Below are positions 55,043 through 63,408 of a stretch of 64,000 nucleotides of DNA, in pieces. Source of the stretch: Nostoc sp. NIES-4103. GTDB lineage: Bacteria > Cyanobacteriota > Cyanobacteriia > Cyanobacteriales > Nostocaceae. Where the stretch lies: contig NZ_AP018288.1 in NCBI RefSeq assembly GCF_002368335.1, positions 3,491,044-3,555,043 of the forward strand, written 5' to 3'. A model generated the notes under the pieces. The model saw only the letters and a program-made list of their open reading frames with translations, was not told the DNA's origin and did not search any database. The position numbers and the translations under genes are program-made. The stretch's first letter is position 1, and the number at the start of each line of letters is the position of its first letter.

Positions 55043-55546
55043 TTATGCGTTACCATTACCAGCTTCTATGGTAGTTGTGGCACTTTGAGATTGACCTAAA
55101 TTAATTTTAACTACCTTGTTTTGTTCTTGCTCTAGTTTGGGTAAAGTCAGAGTTAAAATTCCATCTTTCAAGTCTGCCTTAACTTGTTGATTTTGAACTT
55201 TGGTAGGCAGAGGAACTACTCTTTGGAAACTGCCATAGCGGAATTCAGAACGAATGCTATTGTTAGATTCAGATTGTTTTTCGTAACGATGCTCACCAGC
55301 AATTGAAACTGCGTCTTGAGTCACTTGAATATCCAGGTCTTTACCCTCTACGCCTGGAATTTCAGCTCTAAATAGTAAAAAAGAACCTTTATCATGTAAT
55401 TCAACAGCAGGAACCCATGCAGTTTGGCGTGATGAGGAAATATCTGAGTTACCTCGTTCAACTGCTGCCAGCTCAGAGAATAGCTGATCCATTTGACGAC
55501 GCAGAATTTCTACTTCTCGGAATGGTTCCCAACGAATAAGTGCCAT
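55043..55546 (-). CDS. hspA: Small heat-shock protein HspA (Hsp20/alpha-crystallin)
   Basis: The 167-residue protein has the class-typical start ALIRWEPFREVEILRRQMDQLF, an alpha-crystallin domain (~48-145; WVPAVELHDKGSFLLFRAEIPGVEGKDLDI ... GSFQRVVPLPTKV) closing in LKDGILTLTLPK, and an unstructured tail. It forms oligomers that hold unfolding proteins and stabilise thylakoid membranes in cyanobacteria. AAGGAGA stands ~10 nt before the ATG. In related species the leader of this gene works as an RNA thermometer; I could not confirm a fold here. Confidence 0.95.
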   Translation of the reverse strand: MALIRWEPFREVEILRRQMDQLFSELAAVERGNSDISSSRQTAWVPAVELHDKGSFLLFRAEIPGVEGKDLDIQVTQDAVSIAGEHRYEKQSESNNSIRSEFRYGSFQRVVPLPTKVQNQQVKADLKDGILTLTLPKLEQEQNKVVKINLGQSQSATTTIEAGNGNA

Positions 55547-56039
55547 ATATCAATTTTCTCCTTAACTTTCTAATTCGTTTGAGGGGTAATCGAACAAAGT
55601 TTTAGAGGTGATTTAGAGGTTTTTGGTAATTGCTTAATTACCAAACCTTTATTTTATATAGAGAAGTTTTGTTTGCTTTTTTCTTCTCTCTACAAGTAAT
55701 GTAATTGAAGAAAAATCACAAAACAATTGGGTAAACCGTACATAGATTAGTTGCATTTACCGTATTCAATAATGGAATACAGTTCAGTTAAGGCTAAAAA
55801 CTAAAGCTGGCGTGGCTTGGTAACGGTGCGGGGAGAACCCGCACATGAGTGTCTCCCCAATCTACTCTTGTTGTGGTGTTGTGCGATCGCACTTGTAGCA
55901 AACCCCTGCCATCAAGTTTTATAATCGTTGTGGGCAGTGCCTAACGCCAGATGCAAAGGCTGTGGTAACCACAAGGGCGCACTAGCTCACGCCACTCCCT
56001 TTGGCTGTCGGGCATTGCCCGCCCACGGGGGTGACTCCC
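55547..56039. other. hspA upstream region with inverted repeat
   Basis: TTTGGTAATT-GCTT-AATTACCAAA (55622-55645) is a perfect 10-bp inverted repeat 76 bp upstream of hspA, and TTTAGAGGT is repeated at 55601 and 55612. No CIRCE element (TTAGCACTC-N9-GAGTGCTAA) is present. The half near the DAHP synthase holds GTGGGCAGTGCC/GGGCATTGCCC palindromes. Confidence 0.55.
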
Positions 56040-57092
56040 CTAAAGCTTTTCGTAAGCAGCTAAAATGATTTTTTCGGTCTCTTCCCAGCTAATACATTTG
56101 TCTGTTACAGAAACTCCATATTGTAATTCCTCTTTTTTGCCAGTAATCGGTTGATTACCTTCATACAAATTTGATTCCAACATCATGCCAACTATTGATG
56201 TATTACCATCCACTATTTGTTGAATCACATTCTCCAATACGGCAGCTTGCAATTTATAGTTTTTGTTAGTATTGCCGTGACTACAGTCAATCACAATTCT
56301 TGGTGGTAAATTCGCTTCTTTTAATTTATCTTCTACCTGTTGGACATTCACAGGATCAAAGTTAGGCTGATTACCGCCTCGCAAAATTACATGACCGTAG
56401 GCATTACCTCTAGTTTGAAATACACTGACCTGTCCCTTATGATTAATTCCTAGAAAATGATGAGGATTTTTAGCTGATTGTAAAGCATTCAAAGCCACTT
56501 GAATATTACCATCAGTACCATTTTTAAAACCTACGGGCATCGAAAGTCCACTGGACATTTCACGATGAGTTTGTGATTCAGTTGTGCGTGCCCCGATCGC
56601 AGACCATGTAATCAGTTCACTAATGTATTGAGGTATAATCGGGTCTAATGCTTCTGTGCCAGTAGGTAGTCCCAATTCTGTAATTTCTAACAGTAGTTTA
56701 CGTGCAATTAATATACCATTTTCCACATGGAAAGAATCATCCATCTCCGGGTCATTAATTAATCCTTTCCATCCTACTGTTGTTCTTGGTTTTTCAAAGT
56801 AAACCCGCATAATCAATAGTAATTTGTCTTGAACTCGTTCAGCCAAACCTTTCAGCTTTTGTGAATATTCAAGCGCTGCTTTGGGGTCATGAATTGAGCA
56901 TGGCCCAACCACTATAAATTTTCTTCTATCCTGAAAATCCAGGATATTTTGTATTTCTTCTCTATATTTGAAAACAGTTTGTTCAGCCGATTTCGTTAAA
57001 GGTAATCTTGATTTTACCTCACTAGGAGTTAATAATACATGAGAATGCTTGATGTTAGTGTTAGATAATTGATGGTGCATGGAGTGAGTCAT
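56040..57092 (-). CDS. 3-Deoxy-7-phosphoheptulonate synthase (class I)
   Basis: The 350-residue DAHP synthase of the AroF/G/H type: VVGPCSIHDP (metal Cys), RVYFEKPRTTVGWKGLINDP, GARTTESQTHREMSSGLSMPVGFKNGTDG, CSHGNTNK, MLESNLYEGNQ. It condenses phosphoenolpyruvate and erythrose 4-phosphate, the first step of the shikimate pathway. The N-terminal extension (~15-65) is the part that gives feedback control in this class; which amino acid inhibits it cannot be told. It is transcribed towards hspA and appears monocistronic. Confidence 0.95.
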   Translation of the reverse strand: MTHSMHHQLSNTNIKHSHVLLTPSEVKSRLPLTKSAEQTVFKYREEIQNILDFQDRRKFIVVGPCSIHDPKAALEYSQKLKGLAERVQDKLLLIMRVYFEKPRTTVGWKGLINDPEMDDSFHVENGILIARKLLLEITELGLPTGTEALDPIIPQYISELITWSAIGARTTESQTHREMSSGLSMPVGFKNGTDGNIQVALNALQSAKNPHHFLGINHKGQVSVFQTRGNAYGHVILRGGNQPNFDPVNVQQVEDKLKEANLPPRIVIDCSHGNTNKNYKLQAAVLENVIQQIVDGNTSIVGMMLESNLYEGNQPITGKKEELQYGVSVTDKCISWEETEKIILAAYEKL

Positions 57093-57483
57093 GTGTACTT
57101 TGCTATTTCGTTTATGAGCGAAAAATCATACACATATTTTAAATGAAAAGATACAACATCAACCCAAGACATAAGACATAAGAGTCGTTATGTCAATTGG
57201 TTTTTATCTCTGCGCTCTCTGCGTCTTGGCTGTTAAAAAGTAATTAATTTAACCGCAGAGGCGCAGAGAACACAGAGGTAAGAAGAATTTTTTAAAAAAG
57301 TTTAACTTACCTTAATAGGGATAGACATAAGAGTTAACTAATTGACAAATTTATAATTAGAATGTGGTCATATATGTCAATAAATGTTGATAATCACTTG
57401 TTTTGTTCTCATAACAGAAAAGGGGGCAGTATCTCCCCCTTTCTACTTTGATTAGACTGCTGACTCAGTAAATATGTATTTTC
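57093..57483. other. Intergenic region with dispersed palindrome
   Basis: CTCTGCGCTCTCTGCGTC and GCAGAGGCGCAGAGAAC (~57210-57280) form an imperfect inverted repeat of a common interspersed type. The terminator of the GH13 gene is at its right end. Confidence 0.6.
57418..57442 (-). terminator. Terminator hairpin of the GH13 gene
   Basis: AAAGGGGG (57419-57426) and CCCCCTTT (57435-57442) form a perfect 8-bp stem about 40 bp after the GH13 stop codon. On the minus strand it runs into TTTT, a short tract. Confidence 0.55.
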
Positions 57484-59142
57484 TTAATGCCAAACAAACA
57501 CTTTGGCTTCGTATGGCCCGATATCAGTTATAATGCCATCGTCACCAGCTTCGACATCATAATCAGCTGTCCATTCGTGCCATGTTCCACCACAGGGAAA
57601 GTTAGGAACGTGGTAGCCAGCTAGGAAGTTTTCTGAAAAATTTGTCACCACAACAACACGAGAACCTTCATCATTCCAACGACTGTAAGCTAATACTTTA
57701 GCTTCTGCATTTTCATGAATGAAATCTATATTTTCTGTGTAGAGGGCATGATTATTTTTCCGCAAATTAATCAAACCTGAGTAATATGCAAACAAGCCAC
57801 GATTTAGGTCATTACCTAGTAGTGTCCAATCGATTTTCGCTGATTCTTGTTGTTTGGGCTTGTACTCCCCAAATTCTTCGCCCATCCAAACTAGGGGTAC
57901 GCCTACAGCGGTCATGAGAATAGATACTCCCAGTTTAGCCCGCCTAAAGGCTTCTTCATCAAAAATCTGGCGATCGCCCAACTCTACCATCAGGTGGTTG
58001 TGATCGTGGTTAGTCAGGTAATTTACTACATTCGTAGCACCCAAAAAGCCTTGACGTTTGCAGTCAATCACATCTTTAAGACGCTCCAAATCGAATGTAT
58101 CACCACAGATATGTTCTAAAATACAGTGATAGAAACTATCGTGCCAGCAACCATCCATTGGGCCGTCTACATTGGTAATGCTGGTAGTTTCAGGAATATG
58201 TTCGGCAACATTATAAAAAGGCTTAGCGCCGGCTGTATTTTTAGCTTCTTGAACAATCCAATGCATGAAATCGTAGTTAGCTATTTGCCGGGCTGCATCA
58301 TAGCGAATACCATCAATATGATATTCTTCAATCCAGAAACGTATGGTGTCGCCAATAAATTTTCGTGCTGGATAAGTATCTAAATTTTCGTCATAATGTT
58401 CGTAATTAAACTCAGGGCCCCAGCTATTATCGGGGTCACGGGGAGAGTGATGATACCAATAATCATGGTCAATTTGAGTTAACGGGCCGGATGCTTCTGA
58501 GTGGTTATAAATACCATCCATAATCACACGAATACCCCTAGCATGGCACTCGTCAATGAGCTGCTTTAATCCAGCTGTAGTACCATAACTAGATTCAGTT
58601 GCAAAAAAATAACGAGGGTTGTAACCCCAACTATAATCACCAGGATATTCTTTTACTGGCATCAACTCAATGGCGTTGATTCCCAAATCACACAAATAAT
58701 CTAACTTTTCAATAACATGTTTATACTTGCCTCTAGCATGGGGGTCATCCTCACCACCAGAGAAGTCGCCTACATGTAATTCATAAATTACTAATTCGTG
58801 GTCAGCAGGTAATGGTTTATCATCATGTTGCCAAACGTAGGTATCGACAATCCTTTCTCCGTCTTTGATTCGGACAATACCATTATCTTGCCCACTCAAC
58901 TCATTAATATCAGTTGCATAGGGATCTGTAACATCAACCCACTGTTCTGATTCAAAAAACCATGAGTTTGACTGAACACGAAATTTATATTCATATTCGC
59001 CATCTTCTAATTCAACAGTTGTACGAAAATAACCATCTTCGCCTTTCTCCATTGGAATTTCTTGCCAATCAGAAAAAGAACCTATTAGCGCGGCTCCTTT
59101 GTTGTAAGGCGCAAATAAGTTAAATTCAATTGGTTTTGCCAT
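57484..59142 (-). CDS. GH13 alpha-amylase-family enzyme with CBM48
   Basis: Starting at MAKPIEFNLF the protein has 552 residues. A CBM48-like domain comes first (NLFAPYNKGAALIGSFSDWQEIPM ... YEYKFRV), then the GH13 barrel: region I DGIYNHS, region II GIRYDAARQI (nucleophile Asp), region III NVAEHIP (acid/base Glu) and region IV NYLTNHDHN. The arrangement is like glycogen branching enzymes and malto-oligosyltrehalose-type enzymes, but exact activity (branching, debranching or hydrolysis) is not certain. No signal peptide, so it works on cytoplasmic glycogen. The in-frame ATG at 59169 would add nine residues. A stem-loop terminator follows it. Confidence 0.85.
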   Translation of the reverse strand: MAKPIEFNLFAPYNKGAALIGSFSDWQEIPMEKGEDGYFRTTVELEDGEYEYKFRVQSNSWFFESEQWVDVTDPYATDINELSGQDNGIVRIKDGERIVDTYVWQHDDKPLPADHELVIYELHVGDFSGGEDDPHARGKYKHVIEKLDYLCDLGINAIELMPVKEYPGDYSWGYNPRYFFATESSYGTTAGLKQLIDECHARGIRVIMDGIYNHSEASGPLTQIDHDYWYHHSPRDPDNSWGPEFNYEHYDENLDTYPARKFIGDTIRFWIEEYHIDGIRYDAARQIANYDFMHWIVQEAKNTAGAKPFYNVAEHIPETTSITNVDGPMDGCWHDSFYHCILEHICGDTFDLERLKDVIDCKRQGFLGATNVVNYLTNHDHNHLMVELGDRQIFDEEAFRRAKLGVSILMTAVGVPLVWMGEEFGEYKPKQQESAKIDWTLLGNDLNRGLFAYYSGLINLRKNNHALYTENIDFIHENAEAKVLAYSRWNDEGSRVVVVTNFSENFLAGYHVPNFPCGGTWHEWTADYDVEAGDDGIITDIGPYEAKVFVWH

Positions 59143-59583
59143 ATTATTGTTTGGAATATTTAATCTCAATGTTGATTATTTTCTAAATAAATAATCAATT
59201 TGCCAATCAGTCTAGGGAAATACTTACATAAGTGATTCCTCTATCTTACGAATGAATATATACTCTATAAATAGATGATTTATTGTTGAAAAACTATTTA
59301 AGTTATGCTAGTTGGACTTTATAAGTAGCTGCCTAGTATCACCTGATGTAAATATCAATATAATCAATTAAATATTATTTTTCACCAAAATAGCAAATAT
59401 TCGGTAATGCAATGCCGAATATAGCAATCCTATTTGAGTTGTGAAAAATATAAATAAGGAAACGTAGACGCGCAAGCGGCTTGCCGCAGGCTACCGCCAA
59501 GAACGCCAAGGACGCAAAGGGTAGAAAGAAAAAGAGATATAATTTTCACAAATGATTTAGGACTGCTATATTTGCTATCACAA
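59143..59583. other. Intergenic region with dispersed repeat
   Basis: Mostly AT-rich. ~59460-59525 holds a GC-rich repeat (GTAGACGCGCAAGCGGCTTGCCGCAGG type, with GCAAGCGGCTTGC self-complementary) followed by CGCCAAGGACGCAAAGG. No gene seen. Confidence 0.55.
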
Positions 59584-59961
59584 TTACTCAAATTTATCGC
59601 TATTTTGTTGCAAATAGCTTAATAGCCAGTTGGCTGCTGTCGCCCTGCGAGTCTGTCGAGGCCCAAATTCACCAATTTTGTAACCTTTGAAACCAAGTTT
59701 ATCTTTTAGTAGTTGTTTGTTTTCTGTGGGAATAGAACGAGTTAACTTGACTGTTGCAGGGCGACTATCGATAAAATCTGGCGGGTTTTGGTACTCATCT
59801 CGCCATTCTTGTGCAACTTCGCTATTGTCCCATTTTTCAGATGAAGAGTCATAACGATAGCCTAAATAGTACCATACCAATTGATTGACCGTAACATCAT
59901 CAATTTTATCGTCGAGAATTGCCCAAATAGTTTCTGTGTTGAGTGGCGGCAGATTAGACAT
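59584..59961 (-). CDS. DUF1823 family protein
   Basis: The 125-residue soluble protein, starting MSNLPPLNTETIWAILDDKIDDVTVNQLVWYYLGYRYD, fits the DUF1823 family, found in cyanobacteria and plastids, of unknown function. The C-terminal half is basic (FGPRQTRRATAANWLLSYLQ). The upstream in-frame ATG at 59967 adds only two residues. Repeats of the GGGAATT type begin right upstream, so the promoter must lie within or beyond them. Confidence 0.75.
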   Translation of the reverse strand: MSNLPPLNTETIWAILDDKIDDVTVNQLVWYYLGYRYDSSSEKWDNSEVAQEWRDEYQNPPDFIDSRPATVKLTRSIPTENKQLLKDKLGFKGYKIGEFGPRQTRRATAANWLLSYLQQNSDKFE

Positions 59962-60271
59962 AAGCAATTAGAATTGGGAATTGGGAATTGGGAATTGGTG
60001 ATTGGGAATTGGGAATTGGGGAACTCGGGCCCCCCTCTGGGGATAAGGGGCAATGGGGAATTGGAATGCAAGTATCTATGATGCTGATAATACAGCAACT
60101 ATATAGTGAAAAGCATTTTGTCATTACCTTAATTAAGATATTGCTAGGCATAAAGTTGATTTTATCGTTATCGATATCTACACCTGTTGGAAGATTTATC
60201 CACTACAAGCATTAGACAAACTATTAAAGAGGCTACAAAATCAAAACCTGAACCAACCAAGGAGGAAGATT
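59962..60271. other. Repeat-rich divergent spacer
   Basis: GGGAATT heptamers (~59973-60020), the GGAACTCGGGCCCCCC block also seen near 39430, then AT-rich DNA. AAGGAGGAAG (60259-60268) is a strong ribosome site for the next gene. Confidence 0.65.
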
Positions 60272-60553
60272 ATGGGAATAGGCGATCTATTCAACAATAT
60301 AATTGGTGGCAAGCAAAAGCGACGTGATGATTGGGATCAACGCCATGATGAAGAAGGTGAAGAACGTAGCCGATATAGATATGGCGATGATGAAGAAGGT
60401 GAAGAACGTAGTCGATACAGATATGGTGATAATGATGAGGATGATGAAGAAGGTGAAGAACGTAGCCGATACAGATATGGTGATGATGATGAGGATGATG
60501 AGGATGAAGAACACGGCCGCTACAGGCGTCGTCGCGATCGCGATCGCGATTAA
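60272..60553 (+). CDS. Small highly charged repeat protein
   Basis: The 93-residue protein starts MGIGDLFNNIIGGKQKRR and then consists of three in-frame copies of EEGEERSRYRYGD, interrupted by Asp/Glu runs, ending RRRRDRDRD. The DNA repeats as well (units of ~42-54 nt), so copy number can change. It must be intrinsically disordered with alternating acidic and basic/Tyr blocks, a composition that favours condensates or nucleic-acid contact. A near-perfect ribosome site (AAGGAGG) supports translation. The first residues resemble a short conserved helix. Function unknown. Confidence 0.7.
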   Translation: MGIGDLFNNIIGGKQKRRDDWDQRHDEEGEERSRYRYGDDEEGEERSRYRYGDNDEDDEEGEERSRYRYGDDDEDDEDEEHGRYRRRRDRDRD

Positions 60554-60631
60554 TTATGCAAGTTAGAGTCAAAAACAGATTGTGCATTCACAAACTAGGT
60601 AGACTGGATATCGTAAACCATTGACCAGTCT

Positions 60632-60934
60632 ATGCACAATTCCACATCCTCGCCAAAGCTAATCCGCGCCCATGTATTCGTTTCTGGCCGAGTCCAAGGA
60701 GTCGGCTATCGTTATGCCACTGTGGATACAGCTAGCCAGTTGGGATTAACAGGTTGGGTGCGGAACCTCCCCGATAGCCGTGTAGAAGCAGTCTTTGAAG
60801 GGGCGCGGGAGGTTGTGGAAGAGATGATTCGTTGGTGCCACTCCGGGCCACCCGCAGCTGTAGTCAAAGAGGTTGTGATTGAGTACGAACAACCAGAAGG
60901 TTTGCGAGGATTTGAAGTCAAACGAGTTGAGTAA
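60632..60934 (+). CDS. acyP: Acylphosphatase
   Basis: The 100-residue protein has the acylphosphatase fold signature: VFVSGRVQGVGYRYAT with the phosphate-binding Arg in GYRYAT and GWVRNLPDSRVEAVFEG with the catalytic Asn. It hydrolyses carboxyl-phosphate bonds such as in acetyl phosphate or 1,3-bisphosphoglycerate. It sits 78 bp after the charged repeat protein on the same strand. Confidence 0.92.
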   Translation: MHNSTSSPKLIRAHVFVSGRVQGVGYRYATVDTASQLGLTGWVRNLPDSRVEAVFEGAREVVEEMIRWCHSGPPAAVVKEVVIEYEQPEGLRGFEVKRVE

Positions 60935-61069
60935 ATTATACCAATTCGTAATTCGTAATTCGTAATTCGTAATTCGTAATTGTAGAGACGATTCGCCGAA
61001 TCGTCTGTACTCAGATATGGTCTTGGTTTCGGGGGAGCGAATGTGTTGCCGAATTTTAGAGAATTGGTA

Positions 61070-62734
61070 TCACGGCATGGCTTTTGGTTGATGAACAGGT
61101 ATTTCAATCACAAATTTGCTGCCTTCTCCTAGTGTAGAATCACACCACATCTTGCCATGATGTTTTTCTGTGACTATTTTGTAGCTGATGGATAAGCCCA
61201 AGCCTGTGCCTTTGCCGATGGGTTTGGTGGTGAAAAAAGGATCAAAAATGCGCGATCGCACTGTTTCAGGTATGCCCGAACCATTGTCTGCGATCGCAAT
61301 CTGCACTTGATTCTCAGCTATCACTTGAGTTGAAATCCAAATTGTACTTGGCTGTGTTTGTTGTTCGGCTTTTGTTTTCTGGTGTCGAACAGTTTCCTCC
61401 AGCGCATCGATGGCATTAGCCAGTAAATTCATAAATGCCTGATTGAGTTGTCCAGGATAGCACTCAACTAAAGGCAATTGACGATAATCTTTAACCACTT
61501 CTATAGCAGGAGACTCTGGTCTTGGCTTGAGGCGATGTTGCAAAATCAGCAGCGTATTGTCAATACCCTCATGCAGGTCAACAGCTTTGAATTCCGATTC
61601 ATCCAAACGGGAGAAGTTACGCAGAGATAAAACAATTTGCCGAATCCGTTCAGTGCCAATCTTCATTGATTGCAGCAGCTTTATCAGGTCTTCATTGAGA
61701 AAGTCCAGTTCTACTTCATCCAAGGTTGCTTGCAGCGTTTGGGGTGGATTGGGATAGTGCGCCTGATAAGCCTGAATCAATTTCAATAAATCTTGAGTGT
61801 AGCTATCAATATGGGAAATATTAGCATAAATAAAATTTACAGGATTGTTAATTTCGTGGGCGACTCCAGCAACCAGTTGTCCCAGACTCGACATCTTTTC
61901 AGTTTGAACTAGTTGCAGTTGAGTGTTGTGCAGATCAGTTAAAGCTTGCTCAAGTTCTGTTGAACGTTGCTCTTTTTCAGTTAGCAGTGTTTTTACACGT
62001 TCGATCAGATTGTTGAATGCAGTCGCTAAAATGCCTGTTTCATCGTTGGTGATCACAGGGGCTTGCAGTTCAAAGTTAGATTCTTGGGTGACTTGCTGCG
62101 CCACCTCTGTCACAGATTGCAGTGGTTTAGCAATGCTGCTGGAAATTTGCCAGCCCAGGATTAATGCTAAAATCACACAACCTAAACTTGTGATACCAAT
62201 CACTATCATTGTGGATCTAGCTTTGGCGATCGTCTCATCATAAAGCGATGACCACTCTAGAATGACTGCACCATCGATCTGATTTTGATTGTTTTTCAGC
62301 GGAACGACAATAAGTTTAATCCCTTGGGGATAATCGTCGCTCTTTTCTAAAAAAGTTCTGGTTTTGCCATCCTGTATAGTTTGCTGTACTTCATTTCCCT
62401 GGTCATGGTCAAAATTAGTGCCGACATTTTGAAGAACAGCATCCGCCAAAATTAGCTTCTGCCGATTAACCACCACAAGGTCGCGTTTTTGCAGACTATG
62501 CAGCAAATTGGTGTAGTCTTGCAATTGGTCTGAATATTCAAGAGAAATAAATTTTTGATTGTAATAAGCATCGTGGGCGATGGAAATAGCAATTACTTGG
62601 GAAACATGTTCAGCTTCGGCGATCGCTAGATCTTCTGCTATTTTTTGGCTTTGGGCGATCGCAACCGCACCAACAACGCTCGTTAATAGAGAAACACCAA
62701 CAAAGCTTCCAACCAATTTGTGAGAAATTTTCAT
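61070..62734 (-). CDS. Membrane-bound sensor histidine kinase (HAMP)
   Basis: 554 residues from the preferred start (MKISHKLVGSFVG). A first membrane helix (LVGSFVGVSLLTSVVGAVAIA) is followed by a ~150-residue periplasmic, dCache-like sensor with helix-rich start, then a second helix (STMIVIGITSLGCVILALILGW) and a HAMP domain (SSIAKPLQSVTEVAQQVTQ). A coiled coil leads to the kinase core with H293 (LGQLVAGVAHEINNP), an N box NQAFMNLLANAIDA and G boxes DNGSGIP, GKGTGLGLSIS. It senses an external signal. No response regulator is nearby. Tail to tail with acyP. Confidence 0.92.
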   Translation of the reverse strand: MKISHKLVGSFVGVSLLTSVVGAVAIAQSQKIAEDLAIAEAEHVSQVIAISIAHDAYYNQKFISLEYSDQLQDYTNLLHSLQKRDLVVVNRQKLILADAVLQNVGTNFDHDQGNEVQQTIQDGKTRTFLEKSDDYPQGIKLIVVPLKNNQNQIDGAVILEWSSLYDETIAKARSTMIVIGITSLGCVILALILGWQISSSIAKPLQSVTEVAQQVTQESNFELQAPVITNDETGILATAFNNLIERVKTLLTEKEQRSTELEQALTDLHNTQLQLVQTEKMSSLGQLVAGVAHEINNPVNFIYANISHIDSYTQDLLKLIQAYQAHYPNPPQTLQATLDEVELDFLNEDLIKLLQSMKIGTERIRQIVLSLRNFSRLDESEFKAVDLHEGIDNTLLILQHRLKPRPESPAIEVVKDYRQLPLVECYPGQLNQAFMNLLANAIDALEETVRHQKTKAEQQTQPSTIWISTQVIAENQVQIAIADNGSGIPETVRSRIFDPFFTTKPIGKGTGLGLSISYKIVTEKHHGKMWCDSTLGEGSKFVIEIPVHQPKAMP

Positions 62735-63408
62735 AGCGATCGTCTGTAAGAGGTTCAAGTCAAGCGATTTTTGTCAATGAGTTTAAATACTCAAAATATT
62801 TTTAATAATTTTTTCATATTCAATTATTTGTTGTCTTAGTTACAGCTAAAACTTACGCAAATAAAACTTCCAAAATTAAATTACCCAATTCCTACCCAAT
62901 TTTTAGCCTTCACGGTAATTTTAATCACAAATATAGTTACTGTATAAGCAGTTATACTCTATACAATACTGAAGTTAGAGATTTGAGGGTCAACCTTACA
63001 AAAGCTTGTTGAAAGTGATTCTTGTGATAAAGATTACGTAAGGATACAACCAGAAACTCTGTATCAATAACATATATGGCAAGTCTAGATAATACTGACA
63101 CTCAGCTTGCGCGCTATCTCTTATGTGTTGCCCTTCTGTGTACAAACCCAGGCAACATCAAAGGATACGCCATCAGGCTACCTTATTTTTATCGGTTTTT
63201 ATGGCTAAATTCAGAAGCTAGCTAAATTTCTGTAATTAAATATACAAGTACAACGTGTACAGATGTAGGCCCCTGAAAAAACTTTGTGTCTCAGTGGTAA
63301 AAAATCAAACCACAAAAGACACAAAGAGTTTTTATTCGTTCTCGTCTACACAGTTAATGAGGGCTACCTATACAAGGTTATAACTCTGCGTTACTTGCAT
63401 TGAAAAAA
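62735..63408. other. Intergenic region
   Basis: AT-rich stretch of ~670 bp with the kinase promoter at its left end and a terminator (63276-63326) at its right. No other signal recognised. Confidence 0.5.
63276..63326 (-). terminator. Intrinsic terminator of the cyanophycin-synthetase-like gene
   Basis: CTTTGTGTCT (63282-63291) pairs perfectly with AGACACAAAG (63317-63326), with an inner TGGT/ACCA pair. Read leftwards the stem is followed by six T (63276-63281). It lies ~80 bp after the gene's stop codon. Confidence 0.75.
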
